In this document: in pieces, positions 36,457-48,148 of the stretch | Layout of the letters: every line of letters begins with the position of its first letter | Position numbering within the stretch: the stretch's first letter is position 1 | From: Petrosia ficiformis | Lineage: Eukaryota > Porifera > Demospongiae > Haplosclerida > Petrosiidae | Length of the DNA stretch: 64,000 nt | Assembly: GCA_947044365.1 (NCBI GenBank) | Contig: OX345640.1 | Coordinates: 1,545,001-1,609,000, forward strand | Direction: 5' to 3' | Program-made: the position numbers and the translations under genes | The notes under the pieces: generated by a model | The model's database searches: none | Seen by the model: the letters and a program-made list of their open reading frames with translations, nothing else | What the model was told of the DNA's origin: nothing

Positions 36457-39400
36457 TATATATTAACTGTTGCCAGAGAACAGAATTTGATCTCCCGATG
36501 TTCGTGCCAACCACATCGAGTTCCAATCTCGTAATCATAAACTGATGTATTAAGAAGTTCTGTTACTTGATAGAGGGTAAGAGATGGACCATGCCTAACA
36601 ATACTGGAGTCACTAGAGTCTCTGGAGTTAATTGACTCACTGTACAAATCTACAAGCATTATCAATGTCTCTAACTCAAAAATATTTTCAATGAATGGAG
36701 GAACACCTAGTTAAAAATAATTATATGCATGTATGTATGTGTGTATATACATGTACATCAGGGCATAAACAAAGGTGATAACATTCGAAGGTTCGTTATA
36801 ATTCCTAACCTTCGAAGGTAAAATCCATTCCACAAAGGTTCGCAATTAACACGTGGTTAATTATTTGCTGCAATAATTGTTTATAATTCTTAATTAATTA
36901 TTACATTTGTCACGTGGAGATTGATAATGGCTGAGAGTGAAGAGACCATGGACGAGAGCGTGGACTTTCAAAACCAGAATGTACTGAATCTCATCTGCCA
37001 TCTTCTGAATTAAGAGGTCTCCGATTAGATAAACACTTGTATAGTACAAAGTTAACACATTCATAGTGTTACACCTTCATGAACCTTCTTGTTCTAGTTG
37101 AAACAAACCTTCGAAGGTGTAAAAATCACCTTCGTTTATGCCCTGATGTACATGTATGTATGTATGTATGTATGTATGTATGTATGTATGTATGTATGTA
37201 TGTATGTATGTATGTATGCATGTATGTATGTGTGCATGTACGTATGTATGTGTGTATGTATGTACATACATTTCATGTATTTACATGCTTACCAGCTTTG
37301 TCATATAGCCATTCCAAACAGAATTGTACTCTCTCGACATTTTCACGCTATAAATTGTTTAAAAACATTCATTAAATACATTCACATATATCCACTGAAA
37401 CGTATATTATGGATTTATGATTTAACATTACAGCTAGTGTCAATGACTGTGATACCCAAGCTGGGGTGCTTTAATGTGTGCAATAACTGTGTAAGAAGTT
37501 GAAATTAATTCATAACTACTCCTAGGTAGTTCACTGAGTGGACTCGCTATTCACATAATCTGTATAGTAAATCATGGTTAATACATGTAACTCAATAATG
37601 AAGCAATGGATTAAAAGTTGTCAAATAAAGACAGGAAGGATAATGATTTGAAAATAGTGCAGAAAAAAAATTGTTAGTCTAAAGTTACAAAACATTTTCT
37701 GAGGTCACAGAGGACGTGAAGGTAATTTAGTTATGATATAATGACATAAAATCAACAAATCCCAATTTTGAGGTCATCATAAACATGAACACACTACGTT
37801 TACTACACCATATGGATACCAAAATTAGTTAGCTCTCTGGAGAATATTGAGCATTTAGTGTAGTATTATTTCCAAAGTGACTCATCCATGGTCATATATT
37901 ACGTTATTCCTGCCAGCAGGGGTGTGGAAACATTGAGCTAACTGCCGGATATTTTGACCTAATTTAACACTCTTGTCCTGCTCCACATATACTTTATATA
38001 CAGTTAGTTCAATTTACTGGACATTCACTAAATATATCAGACAATATGCTGCATGACTGGCTATTTTCACACCACTGCCTGCCAGATTTCCCAGCTTAAC
38101 TTTCATCCCCTTCAATTCACCTTTGCAAAGAGTAACGGAATTGATGCACTTGCTCCTTCCGATCCTGAGCTGACAAACGTTTGTAGCTGACTTAAAATCT
38201 CTCGATAATCTTTAACAGCAAGTTCAAACCCATCTACTGGTATGTTGTGTGTACGATCACTCTGACTCTGAGCCTCATACCGATACCCAATAGGAATCGG
38301 ACCTGGATTAATGAAATTACACAAGTTGTACAAAGATGTTTATAATACTGAATTCTATGGTAAAGTTAGTGTATTTTACTATTATAATAAAAAAACAAAT
38401 TTATCAGACGAACAACAAAATCTCACCCAGCACTAAAGTGAACTAGGGATGGAAAAAGTTTCTAATGTTCGTACCTTTGTTCGTTTGCTGTGAATTTGAA
38501 GCTAAATACTTCATTGCTGACATGCCCACTTTAATGTTTGTGCATGCACATTGGTACACTCTAAATGCGTGGTTAATAATATGGCCATGTTCCAGTAAAG
38601 TTGAAGCTGTGTTGCTGGCTGCTTCTGTCTCATTTCTCAGTCCAGCAATGCTAAATCCAAGTAGAAACAGTGACAGGAACAAGACTAGTATTCGTTATAA
38701 AGCACTAATTCAGTTTTGGAGGTTTTCCATAACCAATAACAACATTGGTAAACACGTGCAAACCTTCAAAGCCTTCGCAGTTTCTTAATGAACCTTCAAA
38801 TTAAATATTCGTCTCAGCACTAATATGAACAGTCAAATACTATTTAATTTATCATACCAGGGTCAATGAACTTATGAAGTGATCGATGAATGCCATGTTC
38901 AAAAGAATACTCTACAATAGCCATTTCACATGGTAACCATCTCTCCTTTTCTAGATCCTTTAGTTCACATAGAGGTTGAATATCAAATAGATATAATTTA
39001 GTCAGAATCACCTCTGGAGAGAGAGAGAGAGAGTGAGAAAGAGAGATGGAGATTACATGTATAATTAATTACAAATATGAAAGTGTAATTTATTTCATAT
39101 CTAAACCTAATAGTGTAAAATGTTAATAATCATTTTGTATTTTGTGTCATAAGCATTACCACATGTTCTGTTTAGCTATACACTCAAAACATATCTGAAC
39201 ATATTGCTAACCCTTGATACTAACTCAGGCTCGCCTCACAATGTTTTAACATTCCTCTAGTAATAATCCTAACAGACAGCAATATTCATAGATTTCGTAC
39301 TAGTAATATAAACACCAGGGATTTCCCATATTCCAGACCTCTATATACAATGGTAATATAAACATCAGGGATTTCCCATATTCCGGCCCTCTATATACAA

Positions 39401-40628
39401 TCACAATCTACATATCAGGGATTTCCCATATTCCAGCCTTCTACAATCGTAAAAATAACAGACAACAATATTCATAGATTTCATACTAAAACATCCAGTA
39501 TAATCCAGCCTTCTACAATCATAACTGATAACAATATTCATACTCTAAACATTGCCCATAATCCAGTCCTCTACACTAGCTGCTAATATGGACTGACCTT
39601 TTGTCTTCGGTAGACAATCTTTAAGTATTTCTTTTTGTCTTCTTCTCCTTTCTTCTCTTTCAGCTGCTATATCTCTACGTTCCTACATCGATGGAGGAAT
39701 AAAATGGACGAGTGGATTCACTGGATTGATAGATTGATGTACATACACACACACACACATAATTACATACATACATCCATACATAGTTTACATACATATA
39801 CATACATATGATACACACACTACATACATACATACATATACACATCGCTAAATATGACGAAGGGTGATGAATAGATATACAATAGGCATCCTTACCGAGA
39901 GGAGTTCTCCCATACAATCCATGCGACCAACACGTGCTTCAGAACTGATCTGATAATTACCTGTTCTTTTCTCATGTTTTGCACGGAGATTATAAGCAGC
40001 CTTTTCTGCATCAGAAAGATGCTGAAACAAAACAAAAAATATATTCAAACTTTTGAAGTATCTTAAAATCATGTTACAGTTACTATTTATGAGTGGTTTG
40101 TATTATGTATTGGTGTGTGAGCACTTAAAATTGAATCTGGGATAAGAGTAGCTTGTATCTCCTTGCTACTTCTTGAGAAAGGGGGAAAAAGTAAGGTAAT
40201 TCAAGATTTATCTGACAGTATTACAGACTTATAAACTATTTATTACTGTAATGACTAACAGGTGCTAGTCTTTTATTATAGCTGACAGTAAATCACAAAG
40301 TAATTCATACATTCTTGGTACTGTCGTGGTGCTTCCAGAATTGTCCCTCATTAAATTTGTAACGAAATTGCCCCACCTTACTTAAGCAATGCCTGATTAG
40401 ATAATATTTTCTATTTATTTATTCAGGGTAGGATAGTGTCACCATTTCTAACAGTAACTTCATAAATTTATGAAATTTGGCCTAAGATGGCACACTTACC
40501 CTCCACCGCGGACCTGCTAGAGCAGACATTTGATCCATGGGAACATTACGACCTTGTCTTCTGAGTTCTTCTCGCATATCCAACATGAAATAGAAAAATC
40601 CATTCCTCTGCTTCTTTTTGCTGCTCAT
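35967..40628 (-). CDS. MAEL: Maelstrom (piRNA pathway, HMG box + Maelstrom domain)
   Basis: Maelstrom acts with the piRNA machinery in germ-line transposon silencing in animals. Eight exons, all in phase: 40628-40500, 40021-39896, 39682-39598, 39013-38858, 38302-38121, 37347-37293, 36706-36454 and 36210-35967, giving 409 residues (vertebrate MAEL is about 430). Residues 1-80 form the HMG box (KKKQRNGFFYFMLDMREELR, GPRWR, then DAEKAAYNLRAKHEKR). The Maelstrom domain (RNase H-like fold) follows with YLFDIQPLCELK, IVEYSFEHGIHRSLHKFIDP and IPIGYRYEAQSQSD. The tail is rich in Arg-Gly (MGRGRGRG), a possible methyl-arginine/Tudor-binding site. The exon 7 donor is followed immediately by (GT)n, and intron 6 holds a hAT-type MITE. 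The gene shares a short promoter with the divergent C18orf21-like gene. This is the intact partner of the pseudogene in unit 1. Confidence 0.95.
36378..36453. repeat. (CA)n microsatellite at MAEL exon 7 donor
   Basis: More than 30 CA units. On the minus strand they read (GT)n directly after ...TATATAG|, so the 5' splice site itself is the first repeat unit. Confidence 0.95.
36759..37145. mobile_element. hAT-type MITE in MAEL intron 6
   Basis: Ends CAGGGCATAAACAAAGGTGA and the near-perfect complement TCACCTTCGTTTATGCCCTG. An 8-bp target duplication ATGTACAT lies at 36,751-36,758 and 37,146-37,153. Inner repeats of TTCGAAGGT. No transposase. Absent from the same intron of the MAEL pseudogene, so private to unit 2. 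Confidence 0.93.
37150..37266. repeat. ATGT microsatellite in MAEL intron 6
   Basis: (ATGT)n next to the hAT-type MITE, ending about 27 bp from exon 6. Confidence 0.9.
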
Positions 40629-40937
40629 CTTGGCTTTGATGTCGAATCCACACCCACATCAACCTAATAAATGCACATGTATACACGTGGCCAAGTAGCG
40701 GATCGTGGAACATTTCCGTACAAAAAATCCAAAAATCCACAAATAACAATTTATAAAAATGTACTGTTTCTTATACCATAGATAATAGAGTAGAACTACT
40801 CTACTATAAGTATATGCTTATATATGCGCTTGTATGTACACCACCGTCCAGGCGTCCACAGGTACGTCTAGGAGTGTCTTCGTATATCTACGTTCATGTG
40901 TTTTACGGAAAGGTAATGTGTTATTGTGTTATGTGTG
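40629..40937. promoter_or_regulatory. Bidirectional promoter region, MAEL / C18orf21-like
   Basis: Only 309 bp separate the divergent start codons. It must hold both core promoters and both 5' UTRs. No TATA box is obvious at a fitting distance. Inferred from gene layout only. Confidence 0.6.
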
Positions 40938-42576
40938 ATGGCTAGTGATAGGTTTCTCTGCAATGCATTGCAGATCTTACCAGCAGATTCTTTAACAAGT
41001 AGAGAGCTAGGGTGAGGAAGGATGTTGGGATTAAACAATCCTACTTTTTAAAATTTTTTTTACAGAAAAACAATCCTGGCCAGGAAAAAGCAGGCAAAAC
41101 TTGAAGGTGAGTTGCACTCAATATGTATGTGGTTGCTAGACATCTGGGCTGAATAGATGCAGCAAAAATGCATTAGTTCATATACAATACAGAGTAGGGA
41201 TCAACTGGAATATACGACACCGGAAGTAGGCATTACAATGGTTTAATTTGACAGATTAAAACCCTAACGATAAGAGACCCTAGGATCGAGGGTGTGTCCT
41301 ATGAATTTTAATGAGGTGCCGTGTATTCCAGTTGACCCCAGAGTAGTAAGTGTTTGTAGTGTTTGCAAACAAATGGCATAATCAATGTTTGCTAATTTTC
41401 ATTCCTTGATAATGCACATGAATATTGATTAAGCTCAATGGAAATTTGTTCTCTGATTTTTTTTTTTACTGTGACAGTCCTGATCTACTATACTCATGAT
41501 ATTATAGGACCATCTAATCAATGTCCATCATGTCATACCTTTCTGGTTCCTGGTGTGTGTAGTGTACATACCATTAGCAAAAAAAGAATCAAGAAGAGAT
41601 CCAAACGATATTTTATCATTAAAACATCAAAAGTCAGGAAGAAACACTTTTTGGTAAGTTAACAATTATACGAAAAGATGGTATGTTGTTTTAGCAGGAC
41701 TCAATTTGAATTAGACATGCTGCAAAAGGGTGCTCTATTTAGTTATGTCTACACAATATTTGTACACTCCGCAGTGTTTTTGACAAGCTTATATGATGTA
41801 CCATTGGCCCAAAGAGCTTCTTATTTGGCACTGCACAGTTCTCTCATATTGGCCAGTGGTGCAGTTAGTTGTGATTATATTGTCACTGACAGCATTAACG
41901 CTTTCTCCATTGGCTATTCCCAATAGCGCACACACTAACCATTGTTGAGCCGATTTGGCCCATGCTTCAAAATGTATCAAAAACTCTGACACTCAGCTAT
42001 TTATATTATTTATATTATTAAAACAATGATTATTCATTTAGAAAATTCATTGTAAGATGTGTAACCACACTTATCTTACGCCATGTGGACATAGTCCTGA
42101 TAAACCAACTGGTTCCTCTCATATAACACCTACCCTTACTCCAGTAACTCGCACACCAACACCTCGTAGGTTAGTATAATTACAATTTTAATGAAGCATA
42201 ATTTTATATAATCCATCCATTTAATCTGTTTATCCATCCATTCATCAAACTATTGCTCCATTCATCTGTTCCCCAATTCAACTATGTATAAGTATACATC
42301 CATCCATTCATCTTATATGCGTGTGCAGGGTTCATACAGTAAGTTCCCCTACAGCTCAGACCACCATGTCCCAATCAGCTATAGCAACCTCACTGCACCT
42401 GAACTAAAACATTTCCTGGGAGAGCATACCCCACACAAAATTATGCTCTGTTTTACATATTTATCTGTGTATTATTTTTGCACAGGAGACGATCTTTGGA
42501 TTTACGTTCACTATTTCAACAAACCACTCCCAATACTCCACAGACACCATCTCTTAAAGACTTTCTCCTATCCTAA
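40938..42576 (+). CDS. C18orf21: C18orf21-like protein (candidate RNase MRP-associated zinc protein)
   Basis: Five exons in phase: 40938-41011, 41066-41106, 41508-41653, 42042-42169 and 42486-42576, giving 159 residues. Two cysteine pairs, CPSC (after SNQ) and CKMC (with HCKMCNHTYLTPCGH), form a likely zinc ribbon as in the C18orf21 family, followed by a Thr/Pro-rich linker (TPTLTPVTRTPTP) and a C-terminal SLFQ...PSLKDFLLS motif that matches the end of the vertebrate protein. Human C18orf21 has been linked to RNase MRP; that role is family knowledge. The start is the first ATG whose frame joins exon 2 through GG|A. The neighbours are MAEL (divergent) and FIP200 (convergent, 130 bp apart). Identification rests on the cysteine spacing and tail; an unrelated zinc-ribbon protein is the alternative. 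Confidence 0.68.
41782..41995. mobile_element. MITE family with TIR CAGAGTTTTTGATA, copy 3
   Basis: TTTTTGACAAGCTTATATGA to ATCAAAAACTCTGA in intron 3 of the C18orf21-like gene. It carries the shared ATTGGCCCAAAGAGCTTCTT and GTCACTGACAGCATTAAC blocks. Confidence 0.82.
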
Positions 42577-42706
42577 GTTGAGTAATAGTCTCATTCTCAG
42601 ACTAATCGTTCATTGAAAAAAAATGTTTTAATCATCACACAACTAATTGACAATATGAACAAAACTAGTATAACTATTATATATCTATTATGTTGAAGTT
42701 ATATAA

Positions 42707-45700
42707 TTAGGCAGTTATGACAGGTAATACAGATTCTCGTGCGGATACTTTGTAGAGTCTTTGACCAATAGGAACCTTCAGACGATTATTCTCCTGCAAA
42801 ATGGAGAAATAGATTATTACACATGTAATGAATATACAATTGAAGATGTACCTTCCTGACTTCGACCAGCAACTTCTCTGTTATAGTTCCTATCAGAACT
42901 TTTCTGTGGGTATTAAAAGATTACATGTTACAACTGTACATAATGTAATGGATAGTATTGTAGTATGGGGTCTGCATGAAAGGAATGGATAATAGTATGT
43001 CCATATCTCATTCCCACACTATAAAGTCTAATGTATGGACACAATAATTATTATGTATATGTATGGTAAATGCTGTGTACCAATGTTTTTGATAAGCTCA
43101 TATGGTGCATTACTGGCCCAAAGAGATTCTTATTTAGCACTGCACAGTTCTCTCTTTGGTGCAGTTAATTATGATTATATTATCACTAACAGCATTACCT
43201 CTTTGTTAATTGGCTCGAGATGTATTCCAATGGCACACACACTAACCAGTGTTGAGCCAATTTGGCCTATGCTTCAAAAACTCTCTTATTACATAGACAG
43301 ATGTATATACCATATATATATCATGTACATACATCATGTACATACCCATGTATAACCATGTACATACTACATACATACCGCGTACATACTACATATATAC
43401 CACATACATACTACATACATACCACCACGTACATTTACAGCTGGATCTATACTATAGCCTGCATGCATACATGGATATACATCTACAGCTGATATTTGTA
43501 ATGTAGTCTATGTAAATATATCTGCTGTCCATGTATATTGCAATCTATACATGTAAAATATGCACATGTACATGTACATATAATGTAAATGTGTACTATT
43601 ATTATGTAGACATTCTTTGGAAGGAAATGTTTACAGAAGCTATGTATAAATGATCAAATCTAAAATTACAGTCATGTCAGGGTTGCCAGATCATGAACAA
43701 AGTTCATGTTTCATGAACTTTTTGAGCTTTGCATGAACTTTTCATGAACTTGAAAATTTCATAAACTTTTCATGAACATTTAGTGAAAAACATGAACTTT
43801 CACATGAAGTATACTTTTATTAATTAATAAAAGATTAATTTCAGCATGCAGAGTTAAAGCTGAAGGAGTGGCTCAAGTATATGCAGCAAGAGTTAAATCT
43901 GAAGGAGTGGCTCAGGTATTGTATGGTCCAGCTGATGGCTTACAGGTGTTGATAAGAGTTCAACAATGTGCTTAGTGTGCATATGAATGGTATAGTGTTA
44001 TATAGAAAAAAAAATTAAAATTAACATTCATAATTATTACATTTTCATTGTCAAATTACTAAAATTTGAGAACATGAACTTTTTAATAACTTTTCATGAA
44101 CTTTCTGCTCAACCCATCTGGCAACCCTGATTACAGTTGTGACAGCTGTATCTTACACTACATGTACACTTACCTTTTTATTGGTGCTTGAACTATTAGG
44201 AAGAGAATAGCATGTAATATATAAGAATATTTCTATGTATATATGTCACTCACTTCTACTATTAACATCAGAAGTGAAACATTCTGCAGAAGCATGATTC
44301 AGGTAATATATACGACTATCTACAGTCACTGCCAGGAAGTTAGATAGAGAGTCCTGAATAAATAGTGCTGTATCTCCTACCCTCAAACTAAAATAAGAAA
44401 AGAGTAAATATAAAACATTGAAGAGACTATTAAAGACAAATGCTATGGCTAATGTATCAGTGCTGGTACTGTAGTACTGGAGTACTAGTATCAGTGCTGG
44501 TACTGTAGTACTGGAGTACTAGTATCAGTGCTGGTACTGTAGTACTGGAGTACTAGTATCAGTGCTGGTACTGGAGTACTGGTACTGTAGTACCGCTATC
44601 AGTGCTGGTACTGTAGTACTGGAGTACTAGTATCAGTGCTGGTACTGTAGTACTGGAGTACTAGTATCAGTGCTGGTACTGTAGTACTGGAGTACTAGTA
44701 TCAGTGCTGGTACTGTAGTACTGGTATCAGTGCTGGTACTGGAGTACTGGTATCAGTGCTGGTACTGGAGTACTGATATCAGTGCTGATACTGGAGTACT
44801 GGTATCAGTGCTGGTACTGGAGTACTGATATCAGTGCTGGTACTAGAGTACTAATATCAGTGCTGGTGCTGGAGTGCTGGTATCAGTGCTGGTACCGGAA
44901 TACTGATATCAGTGCTGGTACTGGAGTGCTGGTATCAGTGCTGGTACCGGAGTACTAATATCAGTGCTGGTGCTGGAGTGCTGGTATCAGTGCTGGTACC
45001 GGAGTACTAATATCAGTGAATTAAGACTTTAATTTTGCAGTTATTTGTTATATTTAATTGTGAGATTTAATCACATGATAATTAATTATGATTAACAGAA
45101 TGTTTCAACCTGGAGGTCTTCTTACAGCTGAAAAAGAACCTCCAGGTTGAAACATTCTGTTCATCAGAATTAATTATCATGATAATGTCATAACGTATAA
45201 TGTGGAACACTATATATTAGGTTTTCATAGCTTGAACTTAATAGTAACATGTATTCTTGAAACGTATTCTGAAACGTAATCTTGATTCTAGTACATTAGT
45301 ATGTTTGATATTGGTCAGTTTTTGACTGTAAGCAGCTGATATGAATGGTCTCCAAAAGTGTTCAATAGAAATTCAATAATTATTATGACTAATATAACTA
45401 AACTTACTTTCCAATTGCAATACTTGTTAGTGGAGGATCATCCTGAGGTAGAAAGAAAGATATACAACTGACCCAACACAAACAAACAAACAAACAAACA
45501 GTTGTGCTCATTGAGCTTGAACCATTGGTAGATTAGGTACTATGTACAAAAACACAATGACCTACATCTTATTTTACTCAATATATGAAGGGCTGTCTCA
45601 AAATTAAAAATGGTTAATAGTTTAACACCAACAGATGGTCTAACTTACTATACCATGGCCTCAAAATGTGTTTTATGAGTAGAGAAATATTTAAGGAATC

Positions 45701-47393
45701 AAAAATATTCCCTGTTTGATAGTGTGGGCATACTCAAATTATGAAATATGAACAATTTCTTGTAGTATAGTACTGTTTTGTGTGTTAGAGCCCTCTAGTT
45801 CTCATCTCTTCATATTATAATAATGACCACTTTATCATCAGCTGGTTTTAGTTCCTCAATATTGGCTAACTTATCACTAATTACTAGGGACAGTTAGAAC
45901 TGACAATGCTTTTCTAAAAGGGCTTGTATTAACACAGCACTAATGTTCATAACATACTGTAGTGTCCCTAGACAGGGTATAAGACTGATGATGATGCTTC
46001 ATTTCTCTCTCTAACTCCATTACTTGTTTCCTGTTAGTGTCTCGTTCCAGTACCAGCTGGCTCTTAAGACCTGATACAGCTGCTTGCAATGCAACCAGTT
46101 GACCTTGTAACTCGTACACGTTGTATCCTGCTTCACTTGTATTTGACTCCACTTCCATTGTGTATAGTTCTGTCTGTACACTAGCTTCCTCTGTAACATA
46201 GGGATGAGTCTGTGCACTATCTTCCCTTGTAACATAGGGATGAGTCTGTACACTATCTTCCCTTGTAATATAGGGATGAGTCTGTACACTATCTTCCCTT
46301 GTAACATCAGGATGAGTCTGTACGTTATCTTCCTTTGTAACATGAGTCTGTACAATAGCTTCTTTTGTACTATGAGGAATAGTCTGTACAAAAGCTTCCA
46401 TGACATTGGTATGAGTCTGTACACTAGCTTCAACAACATTGGTATGAGTCTGTACACTAGCTTCAACAACATTGGTATGAGTCTGTACAATAGCATCAGA
46501 GGAATCTGGAGACATATTGACCTGCACTGTGGAATCTGTAACATCTATGTGTGTTTGAGAATATACATCTAAATGTTCGAGTAGAGTTTTAGTGTTAACA
46601 CATTCACCAGAATTGGTCTGAGCACCAGTATCTACAACATGGGAATGAGTCTGTATACCAGTATTAATCATGTCAATTAAATCTGTTTGGACTTCACTGT
46701 CTTCGCCCTTAAAATGAACTTGCACAAGTGCTTCCAAAGTATCTGGAAGAATCTGGGAACCAGTCTCTACACATTGAGCTGAAACCTGAACTGCTTTACT
46801 CACCACATCTTTAAGTTCAATACTGATAGTTTGGGAACCAGTCTCCACATGTTGAGCTGAAGCCTGAGGTGCTTTATTCATCATATCTTCAAATTCAATA
46901 CCGATAGTTTGGGAACCAGTCTCTTCAGTATGGGAATAGACTTGTGAGAAACCATCACTGTATTGTTCTACCAGTGGTGCATGTACACTTGTATCTGTTT
47001 GACTACTCTTTTCACAGTTTAAACTGACCAATCTGAAAGAAAATTATGATATAATTATATTAATACATTATCTTTTTATGCAAATTTCATTGTAATTATA
47101 AAACCATTTTCAACTCACTCATCAAGAGTGGAGGACGGCCGAGGAAGCCAGTGTGATATATTATTGAGAGTATCTTGTGACAGTGAACATAAATCTTCAT
47201 CAAAGTTGTCAGGAATTGAGGTCTGAACAAGAGAGAATGAATGAAAGTAAGTATGAATGGATTATCGAAAGAATGCAAGAATGGTAGGTAGAATTGATAG
47301 ATGGATGGATGGATGGATGGACAGGTGGCTAGGTAGGTTGGTAGGTAGGTACTAGGTAGATAGATGGATAGATAGATACATGTAGATAGATAA

Positions 47394-47431
<38 letters not shown>

Positions 47432-48115
47432 GGAACAATGAAAGATAGGATAAAAGAATGACTAAAAGGATGATTGTATAGATGATGTCTAACCATTAAA
47501 CGAGGTATTCTATCAGTAAATGATGGAAATAAGGACAAAATGAAATGTTGACTATAAGATTCTAGAAATTTCTGTCTTCTCAACTTTTCTTTTTGTCTGT
47601 GATGCTCAAACATAGCAGCCATTCTTTGTCCAATCTAAAAGATAAGTTTGAAATCTCATGTTCTTCAAGACAACAAAGACCTCAACCTGTATCAGCTATT
47701 TGCATACAAACATGTACCCACACAAAGTTTATAGCTAAAGGGTCTAGGTTGAATCCCCTTCAGATCTAAGGGGTCTGGGGTTGAATCCCAGTTTAGATCT
47801 ATGGGGTCTAGGGTTGAATACCAATTTAAATCTATGGGGTCTAGGGTTGAATCCAAGTTTAGATCTATGGGGTCTAGGATTGAATCCCAGTTTAGATCTA
47901 ACATATTAAACATTCAATTTTTTCCTTAAACAGTGTGTGAATAGTTCATACACGTACCTCCATATACTGCTTTTTGAATCTTTGTCTCTGCTCTATCTCA
48001 TATACAACATGAAATAGCATTTCAGGAGCAGCACATATCTGTTCCAAAACTTCAAACCTATAAAAATAGTAGTATTTATTGTGTGTGTATGTATGTGTGT
48101 GTGTATGTGTGTGTA

Positions 48116-48148
<33 letters not shown>

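Larger units (their letters stand above)
23718..40488. repeat. Tandem segmental duplication, unit 2 (part shared with unit 1)
   Basis: Collinear with 1-12,238. The offset grows from 23.7 kb at the left to 28.2 kb at the right, through private insertions and through MAEL exons 3-4 that unit 1 lacks. The full unit continues left to about 19,840. Confidence 0.93.

Noticed and set aside
36322..36665. Open frames of poly-(Thr-His) and poly-(Cys-Val)
   Set aside because: Produced by the (CA)n tract; only the flanking MAEL exon 7 part is real coding.
43660..44145. Clean 8-bp target duplication (ATTACAGT) proving a hAT origin
   Set aside because: The left copy is separated from the terminal repeat by about five bases, so the duplication is not exact; the superfamily is left open.
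46204..46572. 122-codon open frame on the plus strand
   Set aside because: It is the antisense shadow of the repetitive FIP200 QT-array exon.
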